Below are positions 35,681-44,853 of a DNA stretch of 64,000 bases, one piece after another. The translations under genes were made by a program, and so were the position numbers. Under the pieces are notes generated by a model, which saw only the letters and a list, made by a program, of their open reading frames with translations, was not told the DNA's origin and did no database searches. The stretch is from contig JADHTQ010000001.1 in assembly GCA_016784965.1 (NCBI GenBank), positions 62,001 to 126,000 on the forward strand. The letters are read 5' to 3'. Positions within the stretch are counted from its first letter, which is position 1, and the number at the start of each line of letters is the position of its first letter. Source of the DNA: Bacteriovoracaceae bacterium. Its GTDB lineage: Bacteria; Bdellovibrionota; Bacteriovoracia; Bacteriovoracales; Bacteriovoracaceae.

Positions 35681-36448
35681 CTAAACAGGATTACTAGAAT
35701 CTATAAATTTACATTGAACATTTAAGCACTCATCTACTTTGCCCATAAGTGCTTGTATCCCCAGTCTCTCAGTCGCATTATGTCCCCCGGCAAACATATG
35801 AATTCCGGCTTCTTGACTTTCATGCCAATGATGCTCGCTCATCTCACCGGTAATAAAAGCATCTAAATTATATTTACAGGCCTCGTCCCATTTATTTGCC
35901 GCCCCACCAGTAATAATGCCAGCAGTATGAATAATGGCCCTCTCATCAAATGTTGAAACTGTTACCTCATGATTTAAAATATGTTTTAAATCATGCTGCA
36001 TATCTCTTGAATTTTTTGGATGCACTAATCTCCCCATAACTCCGATAAACGATCCTTTGTAGTCACCAAATGGCGCTAAATCAACTACTCCGAGCCTATC
36101 TGCAATGATTTTTGCATTACCTAAAAAGGGATTGCCGTCTAGCGGTAAGTGATATGAAAAAAGATTAATTTCATTTTTGACTAAAGGGAAGATCCGTTTG
36201 GCAAATGGACCGGTTAGAGTTTTGGTGTCATGAAACCTCCAAAACAGACCGTGATGAACAACGAGGCAATCGGCTCCTGCATCAGCTGCTTTATTTACAG
36301 AGTCACTTGTAGCAGACACGGCAAAGGCAATTTTTTCTATGTACTCGACGCCCTCAATTTGCAGACCATTTGGGCCATAATCCTGATATTCATGGGGAAC
36401 CAATATTTCAGAAAAAAAAAGTTCTAAATCATGTCTTAAAATGCCCAT
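35681..36448 (-). CDS. Nif3-like dinuclear metal protein (YbgI family)
   Basis: The 255-aa protein has the Nif3/YbgI features: GPNGLQIEG near the start, the metal His pair H65-H66 in VVHHGLFWR, SYHLPLDG, and the C-terminal GGHNATERLG. Family members form hexameric rings with a di-metal site and act as GTP cyclohydrolase 1 type 2-like or nucleotide hydrolases, with the function in cells unclear. The start is 2 nt after the TPR gene stop, so they form one operon. Confidence 0.93.
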   Translation of the reverse strand: MGILRHDLELFFSEILVPHEYQDYGPNGLQIEGVEYIEKIAFAVSATSDSVNKAADAGADCLVVHHGLFWRFHDTKTLTGPFAKRIFPLVKNEINLFSYHLPLDGNPFLGNAKIIADRLGVVDLAPFGDYKGSFIGVMGRLVHPKNSRDMQHDLKHILNHEVTVSTFDERAIIHTAGIITGGAANKWDEACKYNLDAFITGEMSEHHWHESQEAGIHMFAGGHNATERLGIQALMGKVDECLNVQCKFIDSSNPV

Positions 36449-36450
36449 TG

Positions 36451-37485
36451 TTATTGCTCACTGATAGTATCCAATGTCTCAATTTCGTTATCCATTGCTT
36501 CTTTTAATCTTCGTACGGTCTCATGCAGTTCATTGTGATATGGCGCCAGCGTAAGAGCTATACTAAATTCATCTAACGCTTTTGCATATTCTTCTTTCAT
36601 CATGAAAGCCCTACCCGAATTGATGTAAGGGTATTCTCGATTTTGATAATTGATAGATTTTTTGGCAAGACTGAACCATTTTAGGCTCTCCTCAACCTGC
36701 CCTTCGGCCAAAATATAATTACCTAAATCGTTATAAGGAGGACCATAATCGGCGTCTTTTCGTATGGCCTTCAGACAAAAACTTTTGGCCTTTTCTGTTT
36801 TATTTAGCAAAAAATACACCCAGGCAATCAAAGTCAACACTTCTGCCGACTCATTATAATTGCAGGCCCGCTCAAAATGCTCTAGGGATTTTGGATAGTT
36901 CTTTTCAAAAATAAACCTATGCCCCTTTTCAATAAGGTCTCTATACTTATTATCCCTTTGCCACTGAAGAGTGCCAATAAACCCCATGTCCTTTTCGTGC
37001 AACTGATAAACCATATCAATTGGAAGGTAAAACTTGGGTATCGTATAGGAGTCCCACTCATCATCTGTAGTTATCAGAGTCATACGAGGATAGGTAATCT
37101 CTAAGGTATTGGTGCGTAGAGAAAAGATGTGAAGACTATGGGCATGCTTGTATAGCAAGTTGATGAATTCTACTACCACCTTGATGCCTATCTCTTCTTT
37201 TATCCCCAAGCTTAATACAGATTCTAACAATTGAACTACCGATTTTATTGTCTCCCTAGTATCGCGGGGATTTAAAAAGGTAGGATCAACTTCCAAAAGT
37301 AAATTCTTAAGTAGGTCCTCTTGTAACAAAGAGACTGTCTCTTTGTGTAGATCCCTTAGAATTTCTTTTGATTCAGGTGTTGAAATTAGTTGTGTAATTT
37401 CACTTAATACGTGGATAATTCTTTCTAGGTAACCATGAGCTGATGATAGCTCACTTTTTAAGATGCTTTTGGTGTTTTCTTTCAT
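36451..37485 (-). CDS. TPR-repeat protein
   Basis: The 344-aa protein is helical at the N-terminus and has about three TPR units in the C-terminal half (FIFEKNYPKSLEHFERACNY, LIAWVYFLLNKTEKAKSFCL, YINSGRAFMMKEEYAKALDE). It has no signal peptide, so it is probably a cytoplasmic scaffold. An open frame extends to 37530, but the upstream starts have no ribosome site. ATG 37485 follows AAGGATTGGAAAAATT. It is co-transcribed with the Nif3-like gene. Confidence 0.8.
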   Translation of the reverse strand: MKENTKSILKSELSSAHGYLERIIHVLSEITQLISTPESKEILRDLHKETVSLLQEDLLKNLLLEVDPTFLNPRDTRETIKSVVQLLESVLSLGIKEEIGIKVVVEFINLLYKHAHSLHIFSLRTNTLEITYPRMTLITTDDEWDSYTIPKFYLPIDMVYQLHEKDMGFIGTLQWQRDNKYRDLIEKGHRFIFEKNYPKSLEHFERACNYNESAEVLTLIAWVYFLLNKTEKAKSFCLKAIRKDADYGPPYNDLGNYILAEGQVEESLKWFSLAKKSINYQNREYPYINSGRAFMMKEEYAKALDEFSIALTLAPYHNELHETVRRLKEAMDNEIETLDTISEQ

Positions 37486-37563
37486 AATTTTTCCAATCCT
37501 TGGAATTACCTCAATGAACATCATGTTCAATGATAGTATATTACATTAGCTTCGTTAAGTATT

Positions 37564-37689
37564 TTATGCGCCTAGTAACACTATGACACTAAATGCAAGA
37601 AATAGATGCAATGAAACTACTAAAATTTCTTGTTTGTAACTCTCCCTTTTGTCAGGTATCACCGCTACCCTTACTTGTGTTTTTTTCAT
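37564..37689 (-). CDS. Putative 41-aa membrane protein
   Basis: A 41-codon frame (MKKTQVRVAVIP... ending VIVLLGA) lies in the 315-nt gap between the TPR gene and the large secreted protein gene. It has GGAG six nt before the ATG, a basic N-terminus and a hydrophobic helix of about 20 residues at the C-terminus. The remainder of the gap (37486-37563 and 37690-37800) shows nothing further. Real expression is unproven. Confidence 0.5.
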   Translation of the reverse strand: MKKTQVRVAVIPDKRESYKQEILVVSLHLFLAFSVIVLLGA

Positions 37690-37800
37690 ATTGCACTCCC
37701 AAGTTGCTCCCCACAATAGTTAATTCAACTTTTATGCCAACTATGGTGCACTTAACCTGCCGATATTAGGAAAGACGCAAGACGCATAATGTTACCGGTG

Positions 37801-40245
37801 TCATTTTGATTTGGGGCTTTTGGTTACCTCATAATTGATAAGATTTTTTCTATTTGAGCGATAACGGTCTGAAATTAGTTCAAATAGAGGTATATTTTTT
37901 GGAATTGAGGCCAATCCTCTAAAGTTTACAACTTTGGTACCACCTTTTTTCTTCTTTCCAAACAATTTTGAAAAAGGATTACCTTTTGAAGCTGCTCTTT
38001 TTCTTGCTTTACCTCCGCTATATGAGTATCCACTACCTCCAGATGCACCATAGGCATAGCTTCCTTTTCCAACTACAGCACCACCAGCAGCGTTCCTGGC
38101 ACGTTTGGGCGCAGCTCCAGGTCCACCGCCGCCTCCTCCGCCAGCACCGCCGCCACCGCCGCCGACGCCACCTCCGCCTCCTTTGCTCGAGACGTTTTTT
38201 ACTTTTGGAGCAGTTGGTGTTGTTTCAAAATCACTACCTCGACCTTCTGTTGTAGCAACAGATCCCATACTACCAACAGGTAAACTCTCCCCTGAGGGAC
38301 TAGCTCCCTCTTCTCCAGTAATTTCCTCGGCTCCAGGAGCAACACTGTAATCTCCAGTGCCGCTTCTTTGCATACCCTCGATGGCAATATTGGTCGCGCC
38401 AAATCCTCTTTGAACATCGAGGTTTTGCCCCTGGCACTCTGGAGCAGAAGGGTTGGCTTGACACATACTAACTCGCAAATCCTCTTGGCCGTATCCCAAG
38501 TTTATATTTGGCTCAAATTGTTGAACTTTATCTGCCACTTCTGATATCTTATCCGCTTGCTTATCCAGTATAATCCCAATAGCCGCCATCTTAGCAGCAT
38601 CAACACCTGCTTGAACCATGGCCGATTTGGCCTGTTCCACTGCCCCCTGATTGAGCAGTAAGTTTCTGTATATATTGGTAATATTTGAACATGGAGTTAC
38701 GTAGCTTGGATCATCCAACTCATCTGGCCAGTACTCTCCAAAACGACTGCGCCAGTTTTGAATGAGAGCAAAGTATCCACCGCCTGCACCTTCACCTTTT
38801 TCACACTCAGCGGTTACATCTTCTTCATCAGGTATATTTTTAATCATCGCAGCAAGGGTGGCAAGTTTAGCAGTATGAAAAGCAGCTTGCACCTTAGCAA
38901 CACCTGCTCGCTCCCTTACCATCTCTTCTTGTCCCTCAATTGCTGCCATAGCATTACCTTTTTTCTGCTTCTCTAATACATCCTGTTGAATCTCTTGACC
39001 TTTTAGTCCTACCTGGACGTTTTGAACCTCTTTGCCTATCTTTTCAGTGGCCAACAGGGCGTTATAAGCTGTAACCAATTTTTTACAACCAGCAAAATCC
39101 TGAGTAATAAAACCTCTGGACTTACACGTAATAGCATTATCCATTGATGCATCTTTACTTTTATCCCTGCTTAGCTCCACATCACTATAGTCAGTTGGCG
39201 ACATGGTCACGGCCAAAGCGGCGCACTTATAAAGCTTCTTTAATGATGTTTTTACTTGCTCTCGTATGTTTTTGTAGTAGGTACCACTACTCATTTTCAT
39301 CCGAAGCTTTTGAGCATCATGTGGATTCTTTTCTGTTCCATCAGAGTTACAGACATTTGCTGCTTTACTTTCAACAGAGTCTACAACTTTACTAACTGCC
39401 TTGTGGACATTCTTCCACATCTTACCCCAATGCCCAGGATGCAAAGGTCCCTCGGGGGATTGTTCACTAATATCTGCCCAATTTTTCACTGCCATACTGA
39501 CACAACTTCTAAATTTATAACTACCGGGAAAAACTTCGTCGCCTCTTTCATCTGATTTTACCGGTGCGACATCGGTATCCTCCATCATCTGTGTTAAAAA
39601 GGCGATTTTTTGTTTGATATCTTGGCATGGGGGAAGTTGTCCTAAACCTTGATTGGGACCTGCAATAGCTGCAGGATTTCGAATTCCTGCTACTTGTTGT
39701 TGTGGTCCTGCGGCTTGCTCGCTTGGTCCTGCGACTTGCTCACTTGGCCCAGCGGCTTGCTCACTTGGCCCAGCGGCTTGATCAGTTGGCCCTGCTGCTG
39801 CTGTCACATCTTGCTGTGGAACCGCTGCAGTAGTTGCTTGATCCTGTGTTGGTTCTTGTACTGGTTGTTCAAATGTTGTGACCGCTGCACGTACTTGTTC
39901 TTCTGGTTCTACAGTTTCTTCAACTGCTGCATCATCTGAAACAACTTCTTGCTCTTGCATCGGTTCAGCTACAGCTTGCTCACTTTCATCGGCACTTTGC
40001 TCATATGAACTTGTGCTTGCAGAAGCCCCTGCAGAATAGTTATTACAGTCTGTGACACACTGCTGCTTTTCCGCTGCAACTTGATATCCCGAACAACAAC
40101 CACTGCAAGTGATCGTGTTGCCATACTTTGCATCTGTAAAAGTAAATGCATTATAGGGTGCCGCACAATTTGAACCAATGGCCAGCTTTATGGGAACCAC
40201 AAATAACAAAAAGATGGTCATATATAGAGTTTTGTTGTCTTTCAT
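37801..40245 (-). CDS. Large secreted Cys-rich, repeat- and Gly-rich protein
   Basis: The 814-aa protein has a signal peptide, then a Cys-rich head (CSGCCSGYQ, CVTDC), an acidic Glu/Gln/Ala region, four AGPSEQ-type 7-residue repeats, a helical middle with FAGCKKLVTAYN, a poly-Gly stretch and a basic C-terminus. The head and middle share cysteine-module sequence with the protein at 34980. ATG 40245 has GGAG at six nt; the ATG two codons earlier is too close. A cell-surface or extracellular structural role is inference. Confidence 0.7.
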   Translation of the reverse strand: MKDNKTLYMTIFLLFVVPIKLAIGSNCAAPYNAFTFTDAKYGNTITCSGCCSGYQVAAEKQQCVTDCNNYSAGASASTSSYEQSADESEQAVAEPMQEQEVVSDDAAVEETVEPEEQVRAAVTTFEQPVQEPTQDQATTAAVPQQDVTAAAGPTDQAAGPSEQAAGPSEQVAGPSEQAAGPQQQVAGIRNPAAIAGPNQGLGQLPPCQDIKQKIAFLTQMMEDTDVAPVKSDERGDEVFPGSYKFRSCVSMAVKNWADISEQSPEGPLHPGHWGKMWKNVHKAVSKVVDSVESKAANVCNSDGTEKNPHDAQKLRMKMSSGTYYKNIREQVKTSLKKLYKCAALAVTMSPTDYSDVELSRDKSKDASMDNAITCKSRGFITQDFAGCKKLVTAYNALLATEKIGKEVQNVQVGLKGQEIQQDVLEKQKKGNAMAAIEGQEEMVRERAGVAKVQAAFHTAKLATLAAMIKNIPDEEDVTAECEKGEGAGGGYFALIQNWRSRFGEYWPDELDDPSYVTPCSNITNIYRNLLLNQGAVEQAKSAMVQAGVDAAKMAAIGIILDKQADKISEVADKVQQFEPNINLGYGQEDLRVSMCQANPSAPECQGQNLDVQRGFGATNIAIEGMQRSGTGDYSVAPGAEEITGEEGASPSGESLPVGSMGSVATTEGRGSDFETTPTAPKVKNVSSKGGGGGVGGGGGGAGGGGGGGPGAAPKRARNAAGGAVVGKGSYAYGASGGSGYSYSGGKARKRAASKGNPFSKLFGKKKKGGTKVVNFRGLASIPKNIPLFELISDRYRSNRKNLINYEVTKSPKSK
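39711..39794 (-). repeat. Four tandem 21-bp repeats coding for AGPSEQ-type units
   Basis: Four contiguous imperfect copies of a 21-bp unit start at 39711, 39732, 39753 and 39774. Each encodes a heptad such as AAGPSEQ or VAGPSEQ. Length variation between strains is likely at such a repeat. Confidence 0.85.
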
Positions 40246-40440
40246 AAGCATCTCCAGCTCGGGCTTATTTTTGCGTAGATATACTACTATTTTACTCTCC
40301 TTCTTCGGCTACAACGGGATAAAACTTGAGTCTTTAGCTCCACTATACGAAGAAGATCAAAAATCTTAAGCCATCTATCTGAAATTATTCAACATAAAAA
40401 TTCACACACTCTCCATAAATTCTGTTGATCACATTTTAAA

Positions 40441-40462
40441 TATGCCAACTATTATTGGCATA
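40441..40462. promoter_or_regulatory. Operator-like inverted repeat TATGCCAA-N6-TTGGCATA
   Basis: Two perfect 8-bp arms (40441-40448 and 40455-40462) surround 6 nt, giving a 22-bp dyad typical of a dimeric regulator site. It lies in the 310-nt gap between the divergent secreted-protein and thioesterase genes; the rest of that gap holds only weak promoter-like AT-rich sequence. The regulator is unknown. Confidence 0.4.
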
Positions 40463-40555
40463 AATGCACTGTGTCCCGAAAAGGAACCTGGAACCATTTG
40501 AAGACTCATTGCAGCGGAATTGACTTTTTTGAAAGTTTCGAGGTAGTTCTACTGT

Positions 40556-40972
40556 ATGGGCTCAAAAACTAGAGTTTATCACTGCAATTTAAAGATCACT
40601 AAAAAACACTTAGATGAAAATAAGCATGTCAACAATGCTGTGTATCTGGAACTTTATGAGCAGGCCCGCTGGGATGTACTGTCTCAAAATGGATATCAGA
40701 GGTCCTCGTTGAGTGAAATAAATATGGGGCCCGTTGTGCTGGATATTTTTGTGGTCTATAAAAAAGAGTTAACTGAAAATGATAAAATTAAAATAGAAAC
40801 TCACTATGCTGGTGTTAAGCACCGCTTGGCCTTATATATTGAACAGAAAATACTAAATGAAAACAATCAACTGGTCTCTTCTGCTAAACTGACGATTGGA
40901 ATTATGGATCTCATTAAAAGAAAGCTGATCCCACATAATGAAAAGTGGCGCAAGGCCATGGGTGATCAATAG
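40556..40972 (+). CDS. Hotdog-fold acyl-CoA thioesterase (4HBT/YbgC family)
   Basis: The 138-aa protein is a single hotdog domain with the 4HBT motif HLDENKHVNNAVYLELYEQARW, including the Asp and Asn positions, typical of YbgC-type acyl-CoA thioesterases. It should hydrolyse an acyl-CoA or acyl-ACP; the substrate is unknown. GAGGT lies 11 nt before the ATG. Its stop directly abuts the stop of the next, convergent gene. Confidence 0.85.
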   Translation: MGSKTRVYHCNLKITKKHLDENKHVNNAVYLELYEQARWDVLSQNGYQRSSLSEINMGPVVLDIFVVYKKELTENDKIKIETHYAGVKHRLALYIEQKILNENNQLVSSAKLTIGIMDLIKRKLIPHNEKWRKAMGDQ

Positions 40973-42808
40973 TTATTCTTGCTGTTTTTGTGCGCTTTGG
41001 TCTTTTTCCCCTTCAGCGTCGTTTGGTGCTCCCCCTTTAGTTTTTTTCTCCTGCTCCTCCTTATTTCTTTTTTCAAACTCCTCTTTTTCTTTTCTTTGTT
41101 TTTCAGCGAGGTCTGAGAAGAATATCTTATTAACAAACTGGCGCAATTTCATTTTGTCATCTTCGTGGATATTGTGGATTAAACCTCGGTAGACAAACAT
41201 GCCCGAATCTTTAAAATAATTCTTACTCCCATCTTTAACTACTTTTATATTAATATCTATTGGAAAATTGGCAGAAAAATTATCCAATCCAAGCTCTTTT
41301 TTACTTCCGAAAGTGCACTCGGATTCGGTCATGGTTCTAAATACTATTGGGTGAGCTATTGTTGCACTACTTTGCATATGCCCTGCTTTGACATAATATC
41401 TCTTCTCGATAAAATCAGCCGTTGTAAGCCTGCGGTTTTTTTGGGGATTTTCTTTTTTCATTTGAACTACACGCTGCTTTAGTTCTGTTTCTTTTTTTAA
41501 TTCTTGTTTTTTTTCGAGAATTTTTGCAAATTCTAAAACACGTGATAGTGCTAACATCTCATGATTAACTAATATTAGGGGATACTCCAGGCTATCTCGA
41601 AAAGACTGAGAATTGTATTTTTTTGTATTAAAAATGACAATGAAGGGATTGTACCCTTCAACGCTTTTAATCTTTTTCACCATATTAATTAACTGAGATA
41701 ATCCTTCGTTTTCATCCTTTTTCTTAAGTTCTTCAACATCTTCTGGATCTAATTGCTGCTGATAATCCAAGTTCGCTTCTAAACCTCTTAAGTCCAATGG
41801 AGGAAATTGAAAAACTATAATACTAGGCCTAAATACAACAATTTCATCCATGCCTTGAGAAATAAGTGTCTGTATTCGAAAGTTATACGGGTATTTTGAA
41901 AAATGTTTTTTTTCCATTTTAAAAATGGTCATGTTTCTATCAATAATCAAGATTTTGGTTTTTTTAAAAGAATCGGGTTCAATGTGATCGATAACCCATT
42001 CTTTTGTCTTTTTCTCACAAGAGCGAAGCTGGAGCTTATACTCTTCTAGATTCTGTTTATAAGTCATTTCCGCCAATTTGGGATCATCTTTAAACTCATC
42101 CTTTGCTGGAGGCTCAGGCATATCCACAAAGACAAAGTCCATTTTGTAACCATACTTATATCTATAAGCTAAATCACCAGTAACAACTTCTCGTACAATG
42201 AAATTTTTTGACGGGGACAGATGTTTGGGAATAGTACTATCTACACTGACCACGTCATTTTTTGTCAATTTCATATTGCCTTCGATATAAATAGAAGTTG
42301 GAGTAAAATAAACAATTCTAAATTTTTCACGTAACTCCGTTTCTTTTTTAAACATGGCATTTGCAAAATCAGGTTTTTTAAGCTCGTTTCCAAATACTAA
42401 GTTGCATGGATCATAAACTACATCTAAAGTTTCCCCACATTTAATTTGGAAAAAATCAAAGTCAACCACCGAACATTGATCATACTTCTCAGACTCATCT
42501 CCCAAACCTACCATGGGCACATTTCTAGTAGTAACTTCATCTCTTAATAACTTAGCGAGTTCTATTTGAGTTTTCATCTCTCTGGAAAAATCCAAATAAA
42601 TTATCATTGGAGCAAGCTCTACTACTTTTACGAAAATGGGATAAAAAGATTTAGGGTTCTTTCGATCAAAGAGGTTAATATATTTAATTTCAATCTGTGG
42701 GTACCAGGCATAAAATCTCTGTCTAATAGTAGAAAAATAACTATCATCATCACCGAGATATACAATTACCTTTGCTTTAACTTTTGGTTTTTTTTCTTCT
42801 TCGTCCAC
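40973..42808 (-). CDS. REC/PilZ-like/REC/PilZ-like four-domain protein
   Basis: The 611-aa protein looks like two copies of a receiver plus PilZ-like pair. First receiver-like domain (13-125): acidic D20-D22 and D73 in IIYLDFS. First PilZ-like barrel (about 165-260): FRIVYFTPTSIYIEG, AYRYKYGYKMDFVFV. Second receiver-like domain (about 285-430): KILIIDRNM and IIVFQFPP, without an Asp at the phosphorylation place. Last domain (about 480-575): FRTMTESECTFGS and GMFVYRGLIHNI. It ends in a basic, Glu/Gln-rich tail. No canonical RxxxR and DxSxxG motifs are clear, so c-di-GMP binding is doubtful. The family is unknown to me. Confidence 0.7.
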   Translation of the reverse strand: MDEEEKKPKVKAKVIVYLGDDDSYFSTIRQRFYAWYPQIEIKYINLFDRKNPKSFYPIFVKVVELAPMIIYLDFSREMKTQIELAKLLRDEVTTRNVPMVGLGDESEKYDQCSVVDFDFFQIKCGETLDVVYDPCNLVFGNELKKPDFANAMFKKETELREKFRIVYFTPTSIYIEGNMKLTKNDVVSVDSTIPKHLSPSKNFIVREVVTGDLAYRYKYGYKMDFVFVDMPEPPAKDEFKDDPKLAEMTYKQNLEEYKLQLRSCEKKTKEWVIDHIEPDSFKKTKILIIDRNMTIFKMEKKHFSKYPYNFRIQTLISQGMDEIVVFRPSIIVFQFPPLDLRGLEANLDYQQQLDPEDVEELKKKDENEGLSQLINMVKKIKSVEGYNPFIVIFNTKKYNSQSFRDSLEYPLILVNHEMLALSRVLEFAKILEKKQELKKETELKQRVVQMKKENPQKNRRLTTADFIEKRYYVKAGHMQSSATIAHPIVFRTMTESECTFGSKKELGLDNFSANFPIDINIKVVKDGSKNYFKDSGMFVYRGLIHNIHEDDKMKLRQFVNKIFFSDLAEKQRKEKEEFEKRNKEEQEKKTKGGAPNDAEGEKDQSAQKQQE

Positions 42809-43012
42809 TGGCCACTCTGAGATAAAAAATTACTAACCCTATTATAGCATCCAGGCAAAAAGTGGCTAAGAAGAAACTTGCACTTAGAACTTATTTTTTA
42901 GAAACCATGTTTCTAGCTATAGAAGGAGAATTTTAAATACTGTACAAAATTGATATAAAATGGAATAAAATGCCTTCTTTGAAAAACAGCACATCCGGCA
43001 GCGCGCCACATA

Positions 43013-43597
43013 TTACTTTCTTGGGCAATAAGTAGCTTCCTCTTCCCCCTGCACTTGATTAGTAAAACGAGCAAAAACAAAAAAATAATCAGAAAGTCTG
43101 TTAATAAACTGAAGCATAAAACTAGAAATTTCTTCGGGGTTATTTTTATGAAATGTGATTAACTTTCTTTCGATTTTTCTGGTGTGGGTTCTACATAAAT
43201 GCAAAAAAGAAGCAGCTAAGCTGCCCCCGGGTAAAATAAAATTATTCAGGGCAGGTAAATTTGCATCAAGTTCATCAATTGTTTTTTCTAGGTTATTTAA
43301 AAACTTTGGTTCAAGTGGAGGAAGCGATAATTTACTTTTTTTATCTTGCTCACAAGAAATATGACTTCCAAGTTTAAAAAGCATCGATTGAATCAAAACC
43401 ATCACCTCAATGCTATCTTTAAACAAATCATTATTTTTTCGAAGAAGTGATACAACTGCTCCTATTCTTGAATTGAGTTCATCAATTTCTCCGTATATCT
43501 CTATTCGTTGATTGTCTTTTAATGTCCTTGTTCCACTGGCCAAAGAAGTTTCACCAAGGTCTCCCGATTTAGTGTAGATGGATGATTTACTGGCCAC
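43013..43597 (-). CDS. PduO-type ATP:cob(I)alamin adenosyltransferase
   Basis: The 194-aa protein begins with IYTKSGDLGETSLASGTRT and YGEIDELNSRIGA, the PduO-family N-terminus, and has the helical bundle and FILPGGSLAASFLHLCRT loop that binds ATP and cobalamin. It makes adenosylcobalamin, the cofactor needed by the methylmalonyl-CoA mutase and the lysine aminomutase served by kamBC. It overlaps lgt by 1 nt and is the last gene of the operon that contains the two-component system. Confidence 0.93.
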   Translation of the reverse strand: MASKSSIYTKSGDLGETSLASGTRTLKDNQRIEIYGEIDELNSRIGAVVSLLRKNNDLFKDSIEVMVLIQSMLFKLGSHISCEQDKKSKLSLPPLEPKFLNNLEKTIDELDANLPALNNFILPGGSLAASFLHLCRTHTRKIERKLITFHKNNPEEISSFMLQFINRLSDYFFVFARFTNQVQGEEEATYCPRK

Positions 43598-44349
43598 TAC
43601 GTTGCTCCTTGTTTGACCTTAAATTTATTATATAAATAAGTTAACAATACTAGAATAACAATAATAATTGAAATGAATTGTGAGGTAGAAAGTTGGCCAC
43701 CAAGGTAGTGTCCCCTTACTTTATCTCCGCGAAAAAACTCAAGCCCAAATCTCTCTAATGCATATCCGCCAAAGTAAATGAAGACAATCTTTTTTGAATT
43801 AATCTTTTTAGTAATCAAAGTTATTAACAAAATTCCAAGAAGTAAAAGTCCCAGGGCTTCGTACAACTGAACAGGGTGCCTAAGTTCTCCATGAAGTTTA
43901 ATGGCCCAGGGAAGTTTACAGGTTGTGCCATAACAACATCCTGCCAAAAAACATCCAAATCTACCTACTGCATGTCCTATGGTGAGCGCAGGTAGTAGTA
44001 AGTAAGCACTTGATAGGTTAAAAAATTTTAAATAATGTCCATAAAGCAATACAAATATAGAGCTAAAAATCAATCCGCCATAAAAAACAAATCCTCCACC
44101 CAACCAAAAATATGTTGAGCTGGCATAGAGATAGTCTCCTGCGGAAGAGTGAATGATAAAAAATGTTTTTGCTCCAATCCAAGATGTAATGAAGACCCCC
44201 CAAAAGAGTCCTCTAAATCCTTTTGTCCCTTCTCCATATGATGTCAAAAAATACCGAGACAAATTATAAGCCACCCCCCAGGCAATACCCATAAGGAGTG
44301 GATAGGAGTACATTGCATGTTGATTAAATTGAAATAAAACTGGTAACAC
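43597..44349 (-). CDS. lgt: Prolipoprotein diacylglyceryl transferase
   Basis: The 250-aa integral membrane protein has about seven helices and the Lgt-type motifs GGGFVFYGG, GHAVGRFGCFLAGCCYG, HPVQLYEA and RFGLEFFRGD. It transfers diacylglycerol from phospholipid to the lipobox Cys, the first step of lipoprotein maturation. It starts directly after the lspA stop. The short form without some loops seen in E. coli Lgt is common in related phyla. Confidence 0.85.
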   Translation of the reverse strand: MLPVLFQFNQHAMYSYPLLMGIAWGVAYNLSRYFLTSYGEGTKGFRGLFWGVFITSWIGAKTFFIIHSSAGDYLYASSTYFWLGGGFVFYGGLIFSSIFVLLYGHYLKFFNLSSAYLLLPALTIGHAVGRFGCFLAGCCYGTTCKLPWAIKLHGELRHPVQLYEALGLLLLGILLITLITKKINSKKIVFIYFGGYALERFGLEFFRGDKVRGHYLGGQLSTSQFISIIIVILVLLTYLYNKFKVKQGAT

Positions 44350-44853
44350 TTATTTTGATCCAGGTAATTTTTCGGGTGCTTTTTTTAACTGCATAAAGAA
44401 GTCATAAATGAGTAAAAAAGCAGCAATAGTTATACTAGAGTCTGCAACATTAAAAGCTGGAAAGTGTTTTCCCATCAAGTGAAAATCAAAAAAATCTATG
44501 ACATAACCTAACCTAAAGCGATCAATTAAGTTTCCTACAGCACCTGCAAGAATCAAGGTATAGGTTAAAGTAAGCAGAACACTATCTTTTCTGGTTCTCC
44601 AGATGAGATAAACAAATCCAAAACACGCTACAACTGGTATAAATAAAAACAAAACAGCTCTGACGGTCTTACTAGCTGTTGCCATAAAACCCCAAGCCGC
44701 ACCGGGATTTCTTACATAAGTAATATTAAATAGGCCATCAATGACAGTTACGCTATCTCTTACCATAAAGTTATTTGTAATAGCTACTTTAGTTACCTGA
44801 TCCAAAACAACAATAATTACAAACAGCAGAGACATCCAGAAAAGTTTTCTCAT
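44350..44853 (-). CDS. lspA: Lipoprotein signal peptidase
   Basis: The 167-aa membrane protein has four helices and the catalytic Asp pair D111 (VGNLIDRF) and D138 (FNVADSS). The family motif VRNPGAAWG is present. It cleaves the signal peptide of lipidated prolipoproteins. It overlaps the NtrC-type regulator gene by 4 nt (ATGA) and is followed immediately by lgt, so the two lipoprotein-maturation genes are in the same operon as a two-component system. Confidence 0.95.
   Translation of the reverse strand: MRKLFWMSLLFVIIVVLDQVTKVAITNNFMVRDSVTVIDGLFNITYVRNPGAAWGFMATASKTVRAVLFLFIPVVACFGFVYLIWRTRKDSVLLTLTYTLILAGAVGNLIDRFRLGYVIDFFDFHLMGKHFPAFNVADSSITIAAFLLIYDFFMQLKKAPEKLPGSK

Noticed and set aside
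38105-38350. Proline-rich open frame opposite the Gly-rich tract
   Set aside because: It is the antisense of the poly-Gly codons of the large secreted protein.
37733-40452. TATGCCAACTAT present twice, flanking the large secreted gene
   Set aside because: A 12-mer pair is expected by chance many times in a 64-kb window; no target-site duplication or element ends are seen.
40455-40475. Sigma54 promoter (GG-N10-GC)
   Set aside because: GG and GC in TTGGCATAAATGCACT are 7 nt apart instead of 10; other TGGCA sites in the window fail the spacing too.
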